Source of the DNA: Promethearchaeota archaeon
Lineage (GTDB): Archaea; Asgardarchaeota; Lokiarchaeia; Sigyniarchaeales; SOKP01
Direction of reading: 5' to 3'
Assembly (NCBI GenBank): GCA_016839765.1
Contig: JAEOTP010000016.1
Location: 68,027 to 132,026, forward strand
Length of the DNA stretch: 64,000 nucleotides
Position numbers and translations under genes: made by a program. Positions within the stretch are counted from its first letter, which is position 1, and the number at the start of each line of letters is the position of its first letter. The notes under the pieces were generated by a model, which saw nothing but the letters and a program-made list of their open reading frames with translations, did no database searches and had not been told where the DNA came from. Of this stretch, positions 9,071 to 16,545 are shown in pieces.

Positions 9071-10075
9071 CTAATTATTACTTTTTTTTTTTTCATAAAA
9101 GTCCTTATACCATTCAATTGTTTTTTCTAATCCTTCTCTTAAGGGAGTAATTTTGTAACCTAATATTTCAATGGCTTTTTTTGAAGAATATGCTCTATGA
9201 TATTTAATTGCCCTAAGTGTAGGTCGTGTTAAATAAGGGACTTTTTTATTGAATTTTGCTTTAACTTCCAATAACCATGCATAAACTATCGTAACCCAAA
9301 ATGGAAGTTTTTTTGCTTTTTTATCTCTTCCAATTTCGGCGATTAAATTTAGATATTCTCTAAATTTGATGTTTTCTCCACCAAGAATAAAACCATCTCC
9401 AAAAACATCTTCTCTATTGATTATATCTACTAATATATCTGCTAAATCGTAAACATATGAAAGGCAAGTCATCGATTCTCCCTTTCCTGGACATACACCT
9501 AAGGGAAGAATTTTTCCCCGCATAACATCAAAAAGCATTCTTCCAAATATATTAAAATCTCCTGGACCATAAACAATTCCTGGATAAAATATTACTACTT
9601 TTAAGCCTTTGGGTATAAATTCTTTGACTAGTTTTTTTGCTTGAAATTTTGATTTCTCATATTCCATATTAAAATGTTCATTTTCATGAGTTTCATCAAC
9701 AGGGTCTGCAGGAGTAGGACCTAAAGCAGTAAAGGAACTTACATAAAATAATTTAAGATTTTTTTCAAGGGCAATATTAGCGACATTTTCAGTTCCCTTT
9801 ACATTAATGTCATAATAAGTTGATTTCTTTTTTGCCCATATTCCCGTGTAAGCCGCAAGATGATAAATAATTTCAACATTATCTACTGCTTTATATAAAC
9901 TATCGATATTTCGAACATCACCAATAACATATTCAATGTTAGTAAGGTTTTGAAAAGGAGAAGTATCACTAGTCTCTCTTATTAAAAGCTTTAATTCATG
10001 ACCTAACTCATGTAACTTCTCTACCAATGGAATACCAAGAAAACCAGTTCCACCAGTCACTAATATTTTAGCCAT
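9071..10075 (-). CDS. Extended SDR, NAD(P)-dependent epimerase/reductase
   Basis: 334 aa with the extended-SDR nucleotide-binding motif TGGTGFLG near residue 7 and the catalytic YEKSK (Tyr and Lys). The body resembles dihydroflavonol-4-reductase and 3-beta-hydroxysteroid dehydrogenase-type enzymes rather than UDP-sugar epimerases. It is the first gene of the SDR / SCP2-like / ALDH / SCP2-like operon, which suggests reduction or oxidation of a hydroxyl or keto group on a hydrophobic compound. A sugar substrate cannot be excluded. Confidence 0.85.
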   Translation of the reverse strand: MAKILVTGGTGFLGIPLVEKLHELGHELKLLIRETSDTSPFQNLTNIEYVIGDVRNIDSLYKAVDNVEIIYHLAAYTGIWAKKKSTYYDINVKGTENVANIALEKNLKLFYVSSFTALGPTPADPVDETHENEHFNMEYEKSKFQAKKLVKEFIPKGLKVVIFYPGIVYGPGDFNIFGRMLFDVMRGKILPLGVCPGKGESMTCLSYVYDLADILVDIINREDVFGDGFILGGENIKFREYLNLIAEIGRDKKAKKLPFWVTIVYAWLLEVKAKFNKKVPYLTRPTLRAIKYHRAYSSKKAIEILGYKITPLREGLEKTIEWYKDFYEKKKSNN

Positions 10076-10242
10076 TTTGTAAGAAGGAATTGAGAGGTTT
10101 TAAAATTTTAATATTAGAAATTTTTTGCCTTTTAAAAGGTTAATAATACTATTAACAATTGTAATGGTTAAAAATCTTAAAAATAGGAAAAGAGAAGAAA
10201 AAGTTTACATTATTGTGTAATATATTAAAATAGATACCTTCG

Positions 10243-10791
10243 ATGAAGAAATCTCGCTTTTTAGAAATTAGTTCACAATTAGATTTGCCATTTCTAGAAA
10301 CAAATGGAGAACTAATTCAGAAAATATTCGAAACTTTAAACCTTAGGTTTAGATTAATTAAAAATTCAAATCAGAAATTAGTTGATTTAGGCTCTGGAAA
10401 TGGACAAATTATTCTTTATTCAGCTTTAAATTACGGAGTTAAATCCATAGGAATTGAAATTAATCTAGATTTAATTAAAGAGGCAAAAATGTATATTAAG
10501 TTATTAAAAAAACAAAAATTGTACCAGCGTAAATTCTTTAGGAAAATTAAGTTTATTCATGGAGATTTTTATGAAATGGGCATGGGAGATTTTGATTTTA
10601 TTTACATATATTCATTACCAACAATGCAGAAGTATTTAAAACATGTATTTTTAACAGCTAAAAATAAATCTATTATAATATCTTATAAATATCCCTTAAA
10701 TGGGTTTGATAGCTTTTTAAAACTTGCATACGAGCTAAAATCTGAATTTAAAGATCAAATAATTTCAACATTCTATTATGAAAAAGTTTAA
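10243..10791 (+). CDS. Class I SAM-dependent methyltransferase (FAM173-like)
   Basis: 182 aa. SAM-binding motif I is LVDLGSGNGQII near residue 45, with the acidic ribose-binding residue in IGIEIN. Motif IV is FDFIYIYSLP. The short N-terminal segment and the G-I-E-x-N pattern resemble the ATP-synthase-c lysine methyltransferase (FAM173) family, so a protein lysine target is possible. The final codons overlap, in another frame, a GTPase remnant, which may mean the C-terminus was set by a rearrangement. Confidence 0.8.
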   Translation: MKKSRFLEISSQLDLPFLETNGELIQKIFETLNLRFRLIKNSNQKLVDLGSGNGQIILYSALNYGVKSIGIEINLDLIKEAKMYIKLLKKQKLYQRKFFRKIKFIHGDFYEMGMGDFDFIYIYSLPTMQKYLKHVFLTAKNKSIIISYKYPLNGFDSFLKLAYELKSEFKDQIISTFYYEKV

Positions 10792-10891
10792 TAAATCCTC
10801 ATTCATGGAGGTTTCTTTAAAAACAGGAGAAAATTTAGATGAATCGTGCGAAGAAATTATAAGATTGATGATGCTTAATTTAATATTTTAA
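10778..10891 (+). pseudogene. Remnant of a Ras-superfamily GTPase (C-terminal end)
   Basis: An open frame of 37 codons from ATG 10778, or 28 codons from ATG 10805. It contains FMEVSLKTGENLDESCEEI, which matches the G5 box and last helix of small GTPases, compare YLETSAKTGENVEQAF in the intact GTPase at 30512-31036. The P-loop, switch regions and NKxD box are missing; upstream sequence belongs to the methyltransferase in a different frame. It looks like the tail of a lost GTPase gene. It could still be expressed as a micropeptide. Confidence 0.6.
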
Positions 10892-10970
10892 GTATCTTAA
10901 AGCATTGTAGCCAATGTATATATAATATCATATCATATAATATTATGAATTTCTAAATAAGGGTGATAAT

Positions 10971-11402
10971 TTGCCAAAATTGGAAAGAAAAATAGAAATT
11001 GAATCTACTCCAGAAAAAATTTATAAAATTGTTATAGATGGTTTGAATACACCAAAATGGAATCCTATTGTAACTGCTATAATTACGATTGAAGATGAAA
11101 AAATCCAATTAGAAACTGATATTGGAGGTATCACAATCATTAATACCGAAACTGACGAAAACAAAAGTGTTACATGGCATATGGATAAAAGTGATATGAA
11201 TTCAATGGGGTATATTTTAACTCCTAAACAGGAATCAACAGAAGTAAAAATTTGGACCGAGTTTGATAACAAAAAACTCTTGAAATTATATAAAAAGGAA
11301 TCAGACTCAGTTTTAACAGGACTAAAAAATTATGTTGATTTTATTGAGAAGGGTGGAAATCCTGACCTGTATAAAAAATGGGAAGTTTTAACTACTCCCT
11401 AA
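10971..11402 (+). CDS. SRPBCC-fold (polyketide cyclase/START-like) protein
   Basis: 143 aa with the SRPBCC layout: N-terminal strand IEIESTPEKIYKIV, the conserved PKWNP turn, a beta sheet and a long C-terminal helix (SVLTGLKNYVDFIEK). Members bind hydrophobic ligands in a deep cavity, and this could be a lipid carrier or cyclase-like enzyme. The start is TTG at 10971, supported by GGGTGAT immediately upstream. It lies after the GTPase remnant and is followed by a poly-T tract. Confidence 0.75.
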   Translation: MPKLERKIEIESTPEKIYKIVIDGLNTPKWNPIVTAIITIEDEKIQLETDIGGITIINTETDENKSVTWHMDKSDMNSMGYILTPKQESTEVKIWTEFDNKKLLKLYKKESDSVLTGLKNYVDFIEKGGNPDLYKKWEVLTTP

Positions 11403-11406
11403 TTAT

Positions 11407-11432
11407 ATTTTTTCTTATTTTTTTTTTATTTT
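11407..11432 (+). terminator. Poly-T terminator
   Basis: Long T runs broken by single A and C bases directly after the SRPBCC stop codon, typical of archaeal intrinsic termination. It lies in the convergent space before the nitroreductase gene. Confidence 0.55.
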
Positions 11433-11536
11433 CATTAGTATTATTTTATTCAGTTAAAGGACGATAATTTAACTTTTTTATTTAGAATTTGATAAAGTAT
11501 ACGTGAAATGAGTGTTTCACGAATTGATTTGACAAT

Positions 11537-12400
11537 TTAAGTTGCGTTCCAAGAGATTACATATTTTAAGCTTTCAGGTTTGATAATATCTGGATTTATG
11601 AATTCCCATCTCCCTTTTAGTCCTAATTCATTAGCAGTAAGATCAAAATGACATACGGCAATTCCTATATCAACTCGCACAAATTTATTATAAATGGAAC
11701 CTCTTTTGGAATCTGAATACTTTACAAAAAAGTGAAACATATCTCGATTAACATCCTTTAATATCCTCCATGGTTGGTTATTACCAGCTGATGGACCAAT
11801 TCTGACCATTTCAAGAATCGTTTTATACTCTCCAATACTTTCTTGATTAATTGGGGTATTAAAATCTCCGCTGTAAAAGAGCTCATTCCATGATTTCCTT
11901 ACTTTAGCTTTAGCTATTGATCTAATGAATCTTTCTTTCAATCTTCTTGTTGCAGGATATCCAATGGGAGTTATAGCAGGAATTATCTCATTATCTTTAA
12001 GTTGAATCATTTTAGAAAATTGAGAACGCTTGAATGTACCACCCAGCCAGCAGGTTTTTAAGTTCATATCAGTTGCTGCTAATATCACAGCCTCAAATAT
12101 ATACCCATAATTCTCGAGATCGTATTTAGATTTCTCAGTGGCTCCAGCTATAAATTCCTGAGCACCCTTAATCATTCCATAGGTACCTATCTTAATATTC
12201 TCCTCGGGATCGAATTCTGGTACACTTATTAATTGAAATCGAGAACGCCCAGATAGATTTTTAAAAGGACTTTCAATATCTTCTAATTTTAAAAGCTTAT
12301 CAATTTGACTTCTTGGCTCATTTTCTATGAGTTTATTTAAATAAGTTCTCCAAGAAGTACGTTCTTTTATTATTTCAACTATTGATTTTGAAAATTGCAT
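11537..12400 (-). CDS. Nitroreductase-family protein (TM1586-like)
   Basis: 287 aa in two pseudo-repeats, each resembling half of an FMN-dependent nitroreductase. SWRTY near residue 17 matches the R(S/R)xRxY flavin-binding start, and GPSAGNNQPWRI is the conserved second signature. A single chain carrying both halves is typical of the TM1586-type putative nitroreductases. It likely binds FMN and uses NAD(P)H; the substrate is unknown. The ATG at 12400 fits. Confidence 0.75.
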   Translation of the reverse strand: MQFSKSIVEIIKERTSWRTYLNKLIENEPRSQIDKLLKLEDIESPFKNLSGRSRFQLISVPEFDPEENIKIGTYGMIKGAQEFIAGATEKSKYDLENYGYIFEAVILAATDMNLKTCWLGGTFKRSQFSKMIQLKDNEIIPAITPIGYPATRRLKERFIRSIAKAKVRKSWNELFYSGDFNTPINQESIGEYKTILEMVRIGPSAGNNQPWRILKDVNRDMFHFFVKYSDSKRGSIYNKFVRVDIGIAVCHFDLTANELGLKGRWEFINPDIIKPESLKYVISWNAT

Positions 12401-12476
12401 AATCTTATAATTAATACTAATGAAGTTAGTTTTGCTAAGGATTGGAATTTAATAACTTTATTTTTTATATTTTAAA

Positions 12477-12812
12477 TTAATCAGGAACACATTTATTAAC
12501 TTTTAATAAGGTGTATTTTAAATATTGTTTCATGTAATATCTTTCGCTATTACAATAATCTAATTTCTGATTATTGTTTAAATCATCGCATTTCTTTAGA
12601 AGTGTATGAATATCATTTGCCATAGTAAGATATTCTTTTTTTGCTAAATCACACTTCTGAACTAAATTTTCATCATTTAATAAGGAGGGAAAGTCTAAAT
12701 TTTCTATTTGAAATTCTCCATTTTTAACAAAAGAAGTACTTTCAAAGGATTCATCTCTTTTTAGTAGATTTTCTACTACAGAATTATTAACAAAACCTTT
12801 TGAAATGAATAT
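12477..12812 (-). pseudogene. Open frame without a standard start, possibly decayed gene or ATT-initiated
   Basis: A 111-codon frame that looks coding (Glu/Lys/Asp-rich) and ends at a TAA at 12477-12479. It is long for such AT-rich DNA. It has three Cys (KKCDDL, DYCNSE, NKCVPD) and no family I recognise. No ATG, GTG or TTG occurs in its first half; the first ATG is at 12623, which would give 48 aa. An ATT at 12806 is preceded at 6 nt by GAGATGA, which resembles a ribosome-binding site. Either it starts at ATT or the 5' part is lost by frameshift. Confidence 0.4.
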
Positions 12813-12951
12813 TCATCTCGGGGAATTTTCAAATTAATGAAAATAAGATAAAAGTGGTATTTAAAAAAGAAGAGCCGTAAAGTTTAGTAGAACTAATCAA
12901 ATTAAAATAAAGGAAAAAAAAGAAGATTTATTAATAAACTCTAATTTAGAT

Positions 12952-13524
12952 TTATAATTCTGAACCGCAGTTTTCACAATATCGAGCGTTTTCACGTAAT
13001 TTATGACCACAATATACACAATAATTCCCTTTTTTAGGAAGAGGAGCCTCTATTTTTTTGGGAGGTGGAACAAAAGCGTCTGATTGTTTATATACAATTC
13101 CTTGCCCTAATTCAATTTCTCCGGTTTCCGCATTAAATTTATATTTGACAAATCCTTGTTCTCTTAAATCAACTAAAACTCTTAAAACTTCTTTTGGTTT
13201 AATTCCAACTTCTAATGCTATATCTTCTAACTTGTGGTTTCCTTTGAAATCTCTATCCCTTATTGCAACTCTTATTGCTTTTTTAAATTTATTATTAGTA
13301 CGAATCTGTGTAAATCCACCAATAGAAATAAAGAAAGCAGGTATAAAAAGCCAATATCCCCAATATCTCAATCCAATAAAATCTATATTGAGGGAATTTA
13401 ATAGAAGAGAGATTATTCCAACAATAATAAAGGCAATAGCTACCCCGAAAGTTTCCATTGGAGCTTCATATTTTTCTTTTGAATAATATCGATTTTTTTT
13501 ATCTATAGACATATTTGATTGCAC
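12952..13524 (-). CDS. Membrane protein with winged helix and C-terminal zinc ribbon
   Basis: 190 aa. Two transmembrane helices (about residues 25-47 and 55-75) are followed by a wHTH-like domain (residues 83-140: LEDIALEVGIKPKEVLRVLVDL, with wing FVKYKFNAETG). A proline-rich linker then leads to a zinc ribbon with CVYCG and CENCG. Such membrane-tethered winged helix plus zinc-ribbon proteins are common in Asgard genomes, but their function is unknown. It could bind nucleic acid or protein at the inner face of the membrane. The start is the ATG at 13524; a second ATG at codon 5 (MSID) is possible. Confidence 0.75.
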   Translation of the reverse strand: MQSNMSIDKKNRYYSKEKYEAPMETFGVAIAFIIVGIISLLLNSLNIDFIGLRYWGYWLFIPAFFISIGGFTQIRTNNKFKKAIRVAIRDRDFKGNHKLEDIALEVGIKPKEVLRVLVDLREQGFVKYKFNAETGEIELGQGIVYKQSDAFVPPPKKIEAPLPKKGNYCVYCGHKLRENARYCENCGSEL

Positions 13525-13641
13525 GATTAATATTTTTTGATTTATTCAAATTTTTTAAGATAAGGTTATTAATTAATCAGATTATTTATTCTTTTAAAAA
13601 CTACTTTAGTCCAATAATTATTAATTTTAAAAATTCTAGTT

Positions 13642-13788
13642 TTAGAAAATAAAATGGTCTAAAATTGCCACTAAAATAGGCATTATGAAAAGTAAGAGTA
13701 TTTTAATGATTATTATTAAAATTTTTTTAGTTCGCCGATATTTCTTTAGAAAAATTACCTCTTGTTGTTCCTCTATTTCTTCTTCCAC
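13642..13788 (-). CDS. Mini membrane protein (48 aa)
   Basis: A GTG-started frame of 48 codons with an acidic N-terminus (EEEIEEQQE), a basic patch (LKKYRRTKK) and one long hydrophobic helix to the C-terminus. GGTG precedes the start. It follows the 80-aa membrane protein by 15 bp on the same strand and has the same plan: acidic, then basic KK-R-K, then a transmembrane segment. It may be a shortened paralogue. Function unknown. Confidence 0.6.
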   Translation of the reverse strand: MEEEIEEQQEVIFLKKYRRTKKILIIIIKILLLFIMPILVAILDHFIF

Positions 13789-13803
13789 TTTGTTGACACC
13801 ACT

Positions 13804-14046
13804 TTAAAAATTTAACATTCTAAGGACAAAAAACGCTATATGGGCAGCGATAATAAATAATTCAAGTCCTAATACGATGTATTTTTTTGCTTTAGCAGAG
13901 AGATGATCACTTATATTTATATTCTCAATTACTTCCCTCAATTTTCTTTTCTTCTTTAAAAGAATTATGTCATCTTCTTCTAAAATGTTGATTCCATAAA
14001 TCCTTTCTATTATTTTGGATTCACTTTCCAACATTATTTCAATCAC
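13804..14046 (-). CDS. Small membrane protein (80 aa)
   Basis: An 80-aa protein with a charged N-terminal part (EEDDIILLKKKRKLRE, residues 22-37) and one transmembrane helix at residues 58-78. I do not recognise a family. It is transcribed away from the bPH2-XRE gene across a region holding a 17-bp inverted repeat, so it is a candidate target of that regulator. The ATG at 14046 and another at codon 5 (MLES) are both possible starts. Confidence 0.65.
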   Translation of the reverse strand: MIEIMLESESKIIERIYGINILEEDDIILLKKKRKLREVIENINISDHLSAKAKKYIVLGLELFIIAAHIAFFVLRMLNF

Positions 14047-14081
14047 ATCCTATTTTTAAAGGGTTTTTATTTTTTTTTTTA

Positions 14082-14109
14082 GGTATGGCTAATGACTTTT
14101 TATCATACC
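14082..14109. repeat. Short inverted repeat in divergent promoter region
   Basis: GGTATG (14082-14087) and CATACC (14104-14109) form 6-bp arms around a 16-nt loop, close to the start of the minus-strand small membrane gene. It could be a leader hairpin or part of an operator. Weak evidence. Confidence 0.3.
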
Positions 14110-14113
14110 CATG

Positions 14114-14130
14114 TTAAATTTACTAGTCAT
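14114..14130. promoter_or_regulatory. Left arm of 17-bp inverted repeat (putative operator)
   Basis: This 17-nt word containing TACTAGTCAT is the exact reverse complement of 14294-14310. It lies upstream of the minus-strand small membrane genes, while the other arm lies upstream of the bPH2-XRE gene. Each arm contains the palindrome ACTAGT. Two identical sites in a divergent region next to two HTH genes suggest an operator pair. Confidence 0.5.
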
Positions 14131-14251
14131 CATATTTAAATCTTGCTATGATTTAAAAAAGAATTCATTTTTAGCTTTATAATTTTTTAACATTTTTTTT
14201 AAAAACACATAATTATTCTATAAATCTTGAATATATTAAATTAAAGATTTA

Positions 14252-14266
14252 GAAAAATATATATTT
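14252..14266 (+). promoter_or_regulatory. TATA-box-like element
   Basis: An A/T run with ATATATATTT about 30-40 bp before the right arm of the inverted repeat. If it is the TBP site, transcription would start near 14290-14300, so the right arm would cover the start site, the position expected for a repressor site. Confidence 0.35.
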
Positions 14267-14293
14267 CCATATTGATATTAGTAATATAATAAA

Positions 14294-14310
14294 ATGACTA
14301 GTAAATTTAA
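14294..14310. promoter_or_regulatory. Right arm of 17-bp inverted repeat (putative operator)
   Basis: ATGACTAGTAAATTTAA, the exact reverse complement of 14114-14130. It sits 26 bp before the ATG of the bPH2-XRE gene and just upstream of its GGGAGG ribosome-binding site. Confidence 0.5.
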
Positions 14311-14335
14311 ATATTAAAAAAAGGGAGGAATTATT

Positions 14336-15160
14336 ATGAACGAGGAAGAATTTATCTATATAGGCACAATATCTCGTGATTATATAAAGAAAGAAGTATT
14401 AAAAAATAATTTATTTCTTTTATTATATGCGGGGATTGTATCAATCATTAGCTTCTACGTTTATTTTTTAGATTCAGGATTCGATTTAGACCTATTTCTT
14501 ATTTTAATTCTTACGTGCGCAGTAGCTCCATATGTAGTTGTAGCTTTGATATCCGCCTTGTATTTTTCAGCTTACGTTCGAAATTTTACTTATAAAGTGC
14601 AAAAAGACAGTATCGTGATTAATCATGGGGTATTTACAAAAACAAGAGCTACTATACCTTATAAAAGAATCCAAAATATTAATATAACTACAGGAATATT
14701 TGATAGGATGTTTAAAACTTATACAATAAAAATTGAAACCGCTGGTCATAGTGCTGTCAGCTCAGGTACGACACGCCGAGGTATAGGTCCTGAAGGATAT
14801 ATTCCAGGTTTAAAGGATCCCCATATCATTGAAAATAAGATTAAAGAAATTATTGCTAAAATTTCTACAACCCCAAGTGGTTTAGAAGAGAATATTTTCA
14901 AACCTGAGCAATTAGCATTTGATAATTTTATTAGCTATGTTCTTTCTAAAATGCGAGAGGGAGAAAAACTAAAGACTTCAATTAAGCAACTGAGAGAAAA
15001 AGCAAAATTGTCTGCTGCGAAATTAGCAGAGAAGGTAGGAGTTCCAATTGAGACAATTCACTATTTGGAAGAAGGGAAGTATAATCCAAGTTTATTATTA
15101 GCTTCTAAAATCGCTGAAATTTTAAATTGTAAAATAGAAGATTTGTTTGAGTTAGCATGA
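14336..15160 (+). CDS. Membrane bPH2-domain protein fused to XRE helix-turn-helix
   Basis: 274 aa. Two transmembrane helices (about residues 24-47 and 53-80) lead into a bPH_2 (DUF304/YdbS-like) domain (residues 85-170; VINHGVFTKTRATIPYKRI and IETAGHSA are typical). After a linker, residues 215-272 form an XRE/Cro HTH (LREKAKLSAAKLAEKVGVP, then LEEGKYNPS). The HTH is clearly related to the next gene. Start ATG with GGGAGG 9 bp upstream. It is probably a membrane-tethered DNA-binding sensor. It heads a run of genes ending in an ABC exporter and has inverted-repeat sites upstream. Confidence 0.8.
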   Translation: MNEEEFIYIGTISRDYIKKEVLKNNLFLLLYAGIVSIISFYVYFLDSGFDLDLFLILILTCAVAPYVVVALISALYFSAYVRNFTYKVQKDSIVINHGVFTKTRATIPYKRIQNINITTGIFDRMFKTYTIKIETAGHSAVSSGTTRRGIGPEGYIPGLKDPHIIENKIKEIIAKISTTPSGLEENIFKPEQLAFDNFISYVLSKMREGEKLKTSIKQLREKAKLSAAKLAEKVGVPIETIHYLEEGKYNPSLLLASKIAEILNCKIEDLFELA

Positions 15161-15216
15161 AAACAAATTAGTTTTTTTAAAATTTAAACGTTATTTGATA
15201 GATTGGTGAGAAATCT

Positions 15217-15645
15217 GTGAAATTTAAAACTAAGATAAAGACAAATATAAAACTTATTAGAGAAGAATTGAAACTTACTCAGCAAGACTTAGCTGACCGT
15301 ATCGGAGTTTCTCGCCAAACAATCTACTTCTTAGAAAAAGGAAAATACAATCCATCACTCACAATTTCTTTTAAGATTGCTGAAGTTCTAGATAGACCTT
15401 TAAATGAAATCTTTTATCAAGAACCTGTCATTAAAGATGAACTAAAAGAAATGAAACTCAAGAAACCTTATAAGGAAGTAGAGGATTTTATTAATACTCA
15501 GGATATTGATCATAACATCTTATTTCAAATAGGGGATATAGATGAGAAAGAATTATCAAGAACTTTTAGTAAAGAATTTTTAGAAAAAGTAGCTATATTT
15601 TTGGGATATAAATTTGAGGATCTTTTTATTGATGCTGATATTTAA
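15217..15645 (+). CDS. XRE-family transcriptional regulator
   Basis: 142 aa. Residues 8-65 are a Cro/CI-type HTH (IREELKLTQQDLADRIGVSRQ, followed by LEKGKYNPSLTISFKIAEVL). The C-terminal half (residues 80-142) ends in EKVAIFLGYKFEDLFID, which echoes the end of the HTH domain and may be a degenerate second copy. The start is GTG at 15217 with GGTGA upstream. It lies between the bPH2-XRE gene and the ABC exporter genes and is likely their regulator. Confidence 0.85.
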   Translation: MKFKTKIKTNIKLIREELKLTQQDLADRIGVSRQTIYFLEKGKYNPSLTISFKIAEVLDRPLNEIFYQEPVIKDELKEMKLKKPYKEVEDFINTQDIDHNILFQIGDIDEKELSRTFSKEFLEKVAIFLGYKFEDLFIDADI

Positions 15646-15710
15646 CCACAATTTAACAGTATTTATGAAACATTAAAAAGCATCTTTTCTTTTTATTCTT
15701 GAATGATTAA

Positions 15711-16544
15711 ATGGGTGAATTAACGATAGATAATATCGCTATTAGTACAAAGGGTTTGACTAAACATTTTGGTAAAATAATCGCGGTAAATAATTTAAAT
15801 ATTGAAATTGATTACGGTAAAACATATGCTCTCTTAGGACCTAATGGAGCTGGAAAAACTACAACTGTCCGCATGTTAAATTCGATTATTTCCCCTACTT
15901 CTGGCACAGCCTTAGTGGGAGGTTATGATATCATTTCCCAGAGTATAGAAGTAAAAAAAATTTGTGGATTTCTCCCTGAATCTCCTGGTTTATATCAAAA
16001 ATTAACTCCTCGAGAGTTTTTAGAGTTTATTGGTGAATTATATTCTTTACCTAAAGAATTGATAATTACTCGTATAGATGAATTATTAGAGATTTTTGAC
16101 TTAGAGGGGAGAGAAAACGATCTATTAGAAGGTTTTTCAAGAGGCATGAAACAAAAAGTTTGTTTATGTGCTGCCTTGATACAAGATCCGAAAATAATTT
16201 TCTTAGATGAACCAACTTCAAATTTAGATCCTGCTGCTACTAGAATGGTAAAAGATCTAATTTCTGAGTTAACAAGGAAGGCAGATAAGACTATATTTAT
16301 TTGTACTCATCTCTTAGATACGGCCGAAGAATTATGTGATCGAATTGGTATTATTGATAAAGGAACATTGAAAGTAGAGGGGACACCACGAAAAATAATT
16401 GATTCTGTTAATGCTCAAGATTTAGAGGATGCTTATTTAAAAATAATGGGAGTTACGAAAATTGAGGATTTATTAGCTTGGAGAGAAGAACTACCCGAAA
16501 AAGCTAAAGAGAAAAAAAAAAGGAAAGGAAGAAAAAAGAAGTAA
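15711..16544 (+). CDS. ABC transporter ATP-binding protein (ABC-2 type)
   Basis: 277 aa. Walker A GPNGAGKTT at residues 43-51, signature FSRGMKQK near 143, Walker B IIFLDEPTSNLDP near 165 and the switch His in CTHLLDTAEE. The extra C-terminus ends in a Lys/Arg-rich tail (KEKKKRKGRKKK). The short ABC domain with DrrA/CcmA-type features and the permease gene one base downstream indicate an exporter. A TATA-like ATTAAAAAG lies about 40 bp upstream, so it may also have its own promoter. Confidence 0.92.
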   Translation: MGELTIDNIAISTKGLTKHFGKIIAVNNLNIEIDYGKTYALLGPNGAGKTTTVRMLNSIISPTSGTALVGGYDIISQSIEVKKICGFLPESPGLYQKLTPREFLEFIGELYSLPKELIITRIDELLEIFDLEGRENDLLEGFSRGMKQKVCLCAALIQDPKIIFLDEPTSNLDPAATRMVKDLISELTRKADKTIFICTHLLDTAEELCDRIGIIDKGTLKVEGTPRKIIDSVNAQDLEDAYLKIMGVTKIEDLLAWREELPEKAKEKKKRKGRKKK

Positions 16545-16545
16545 T

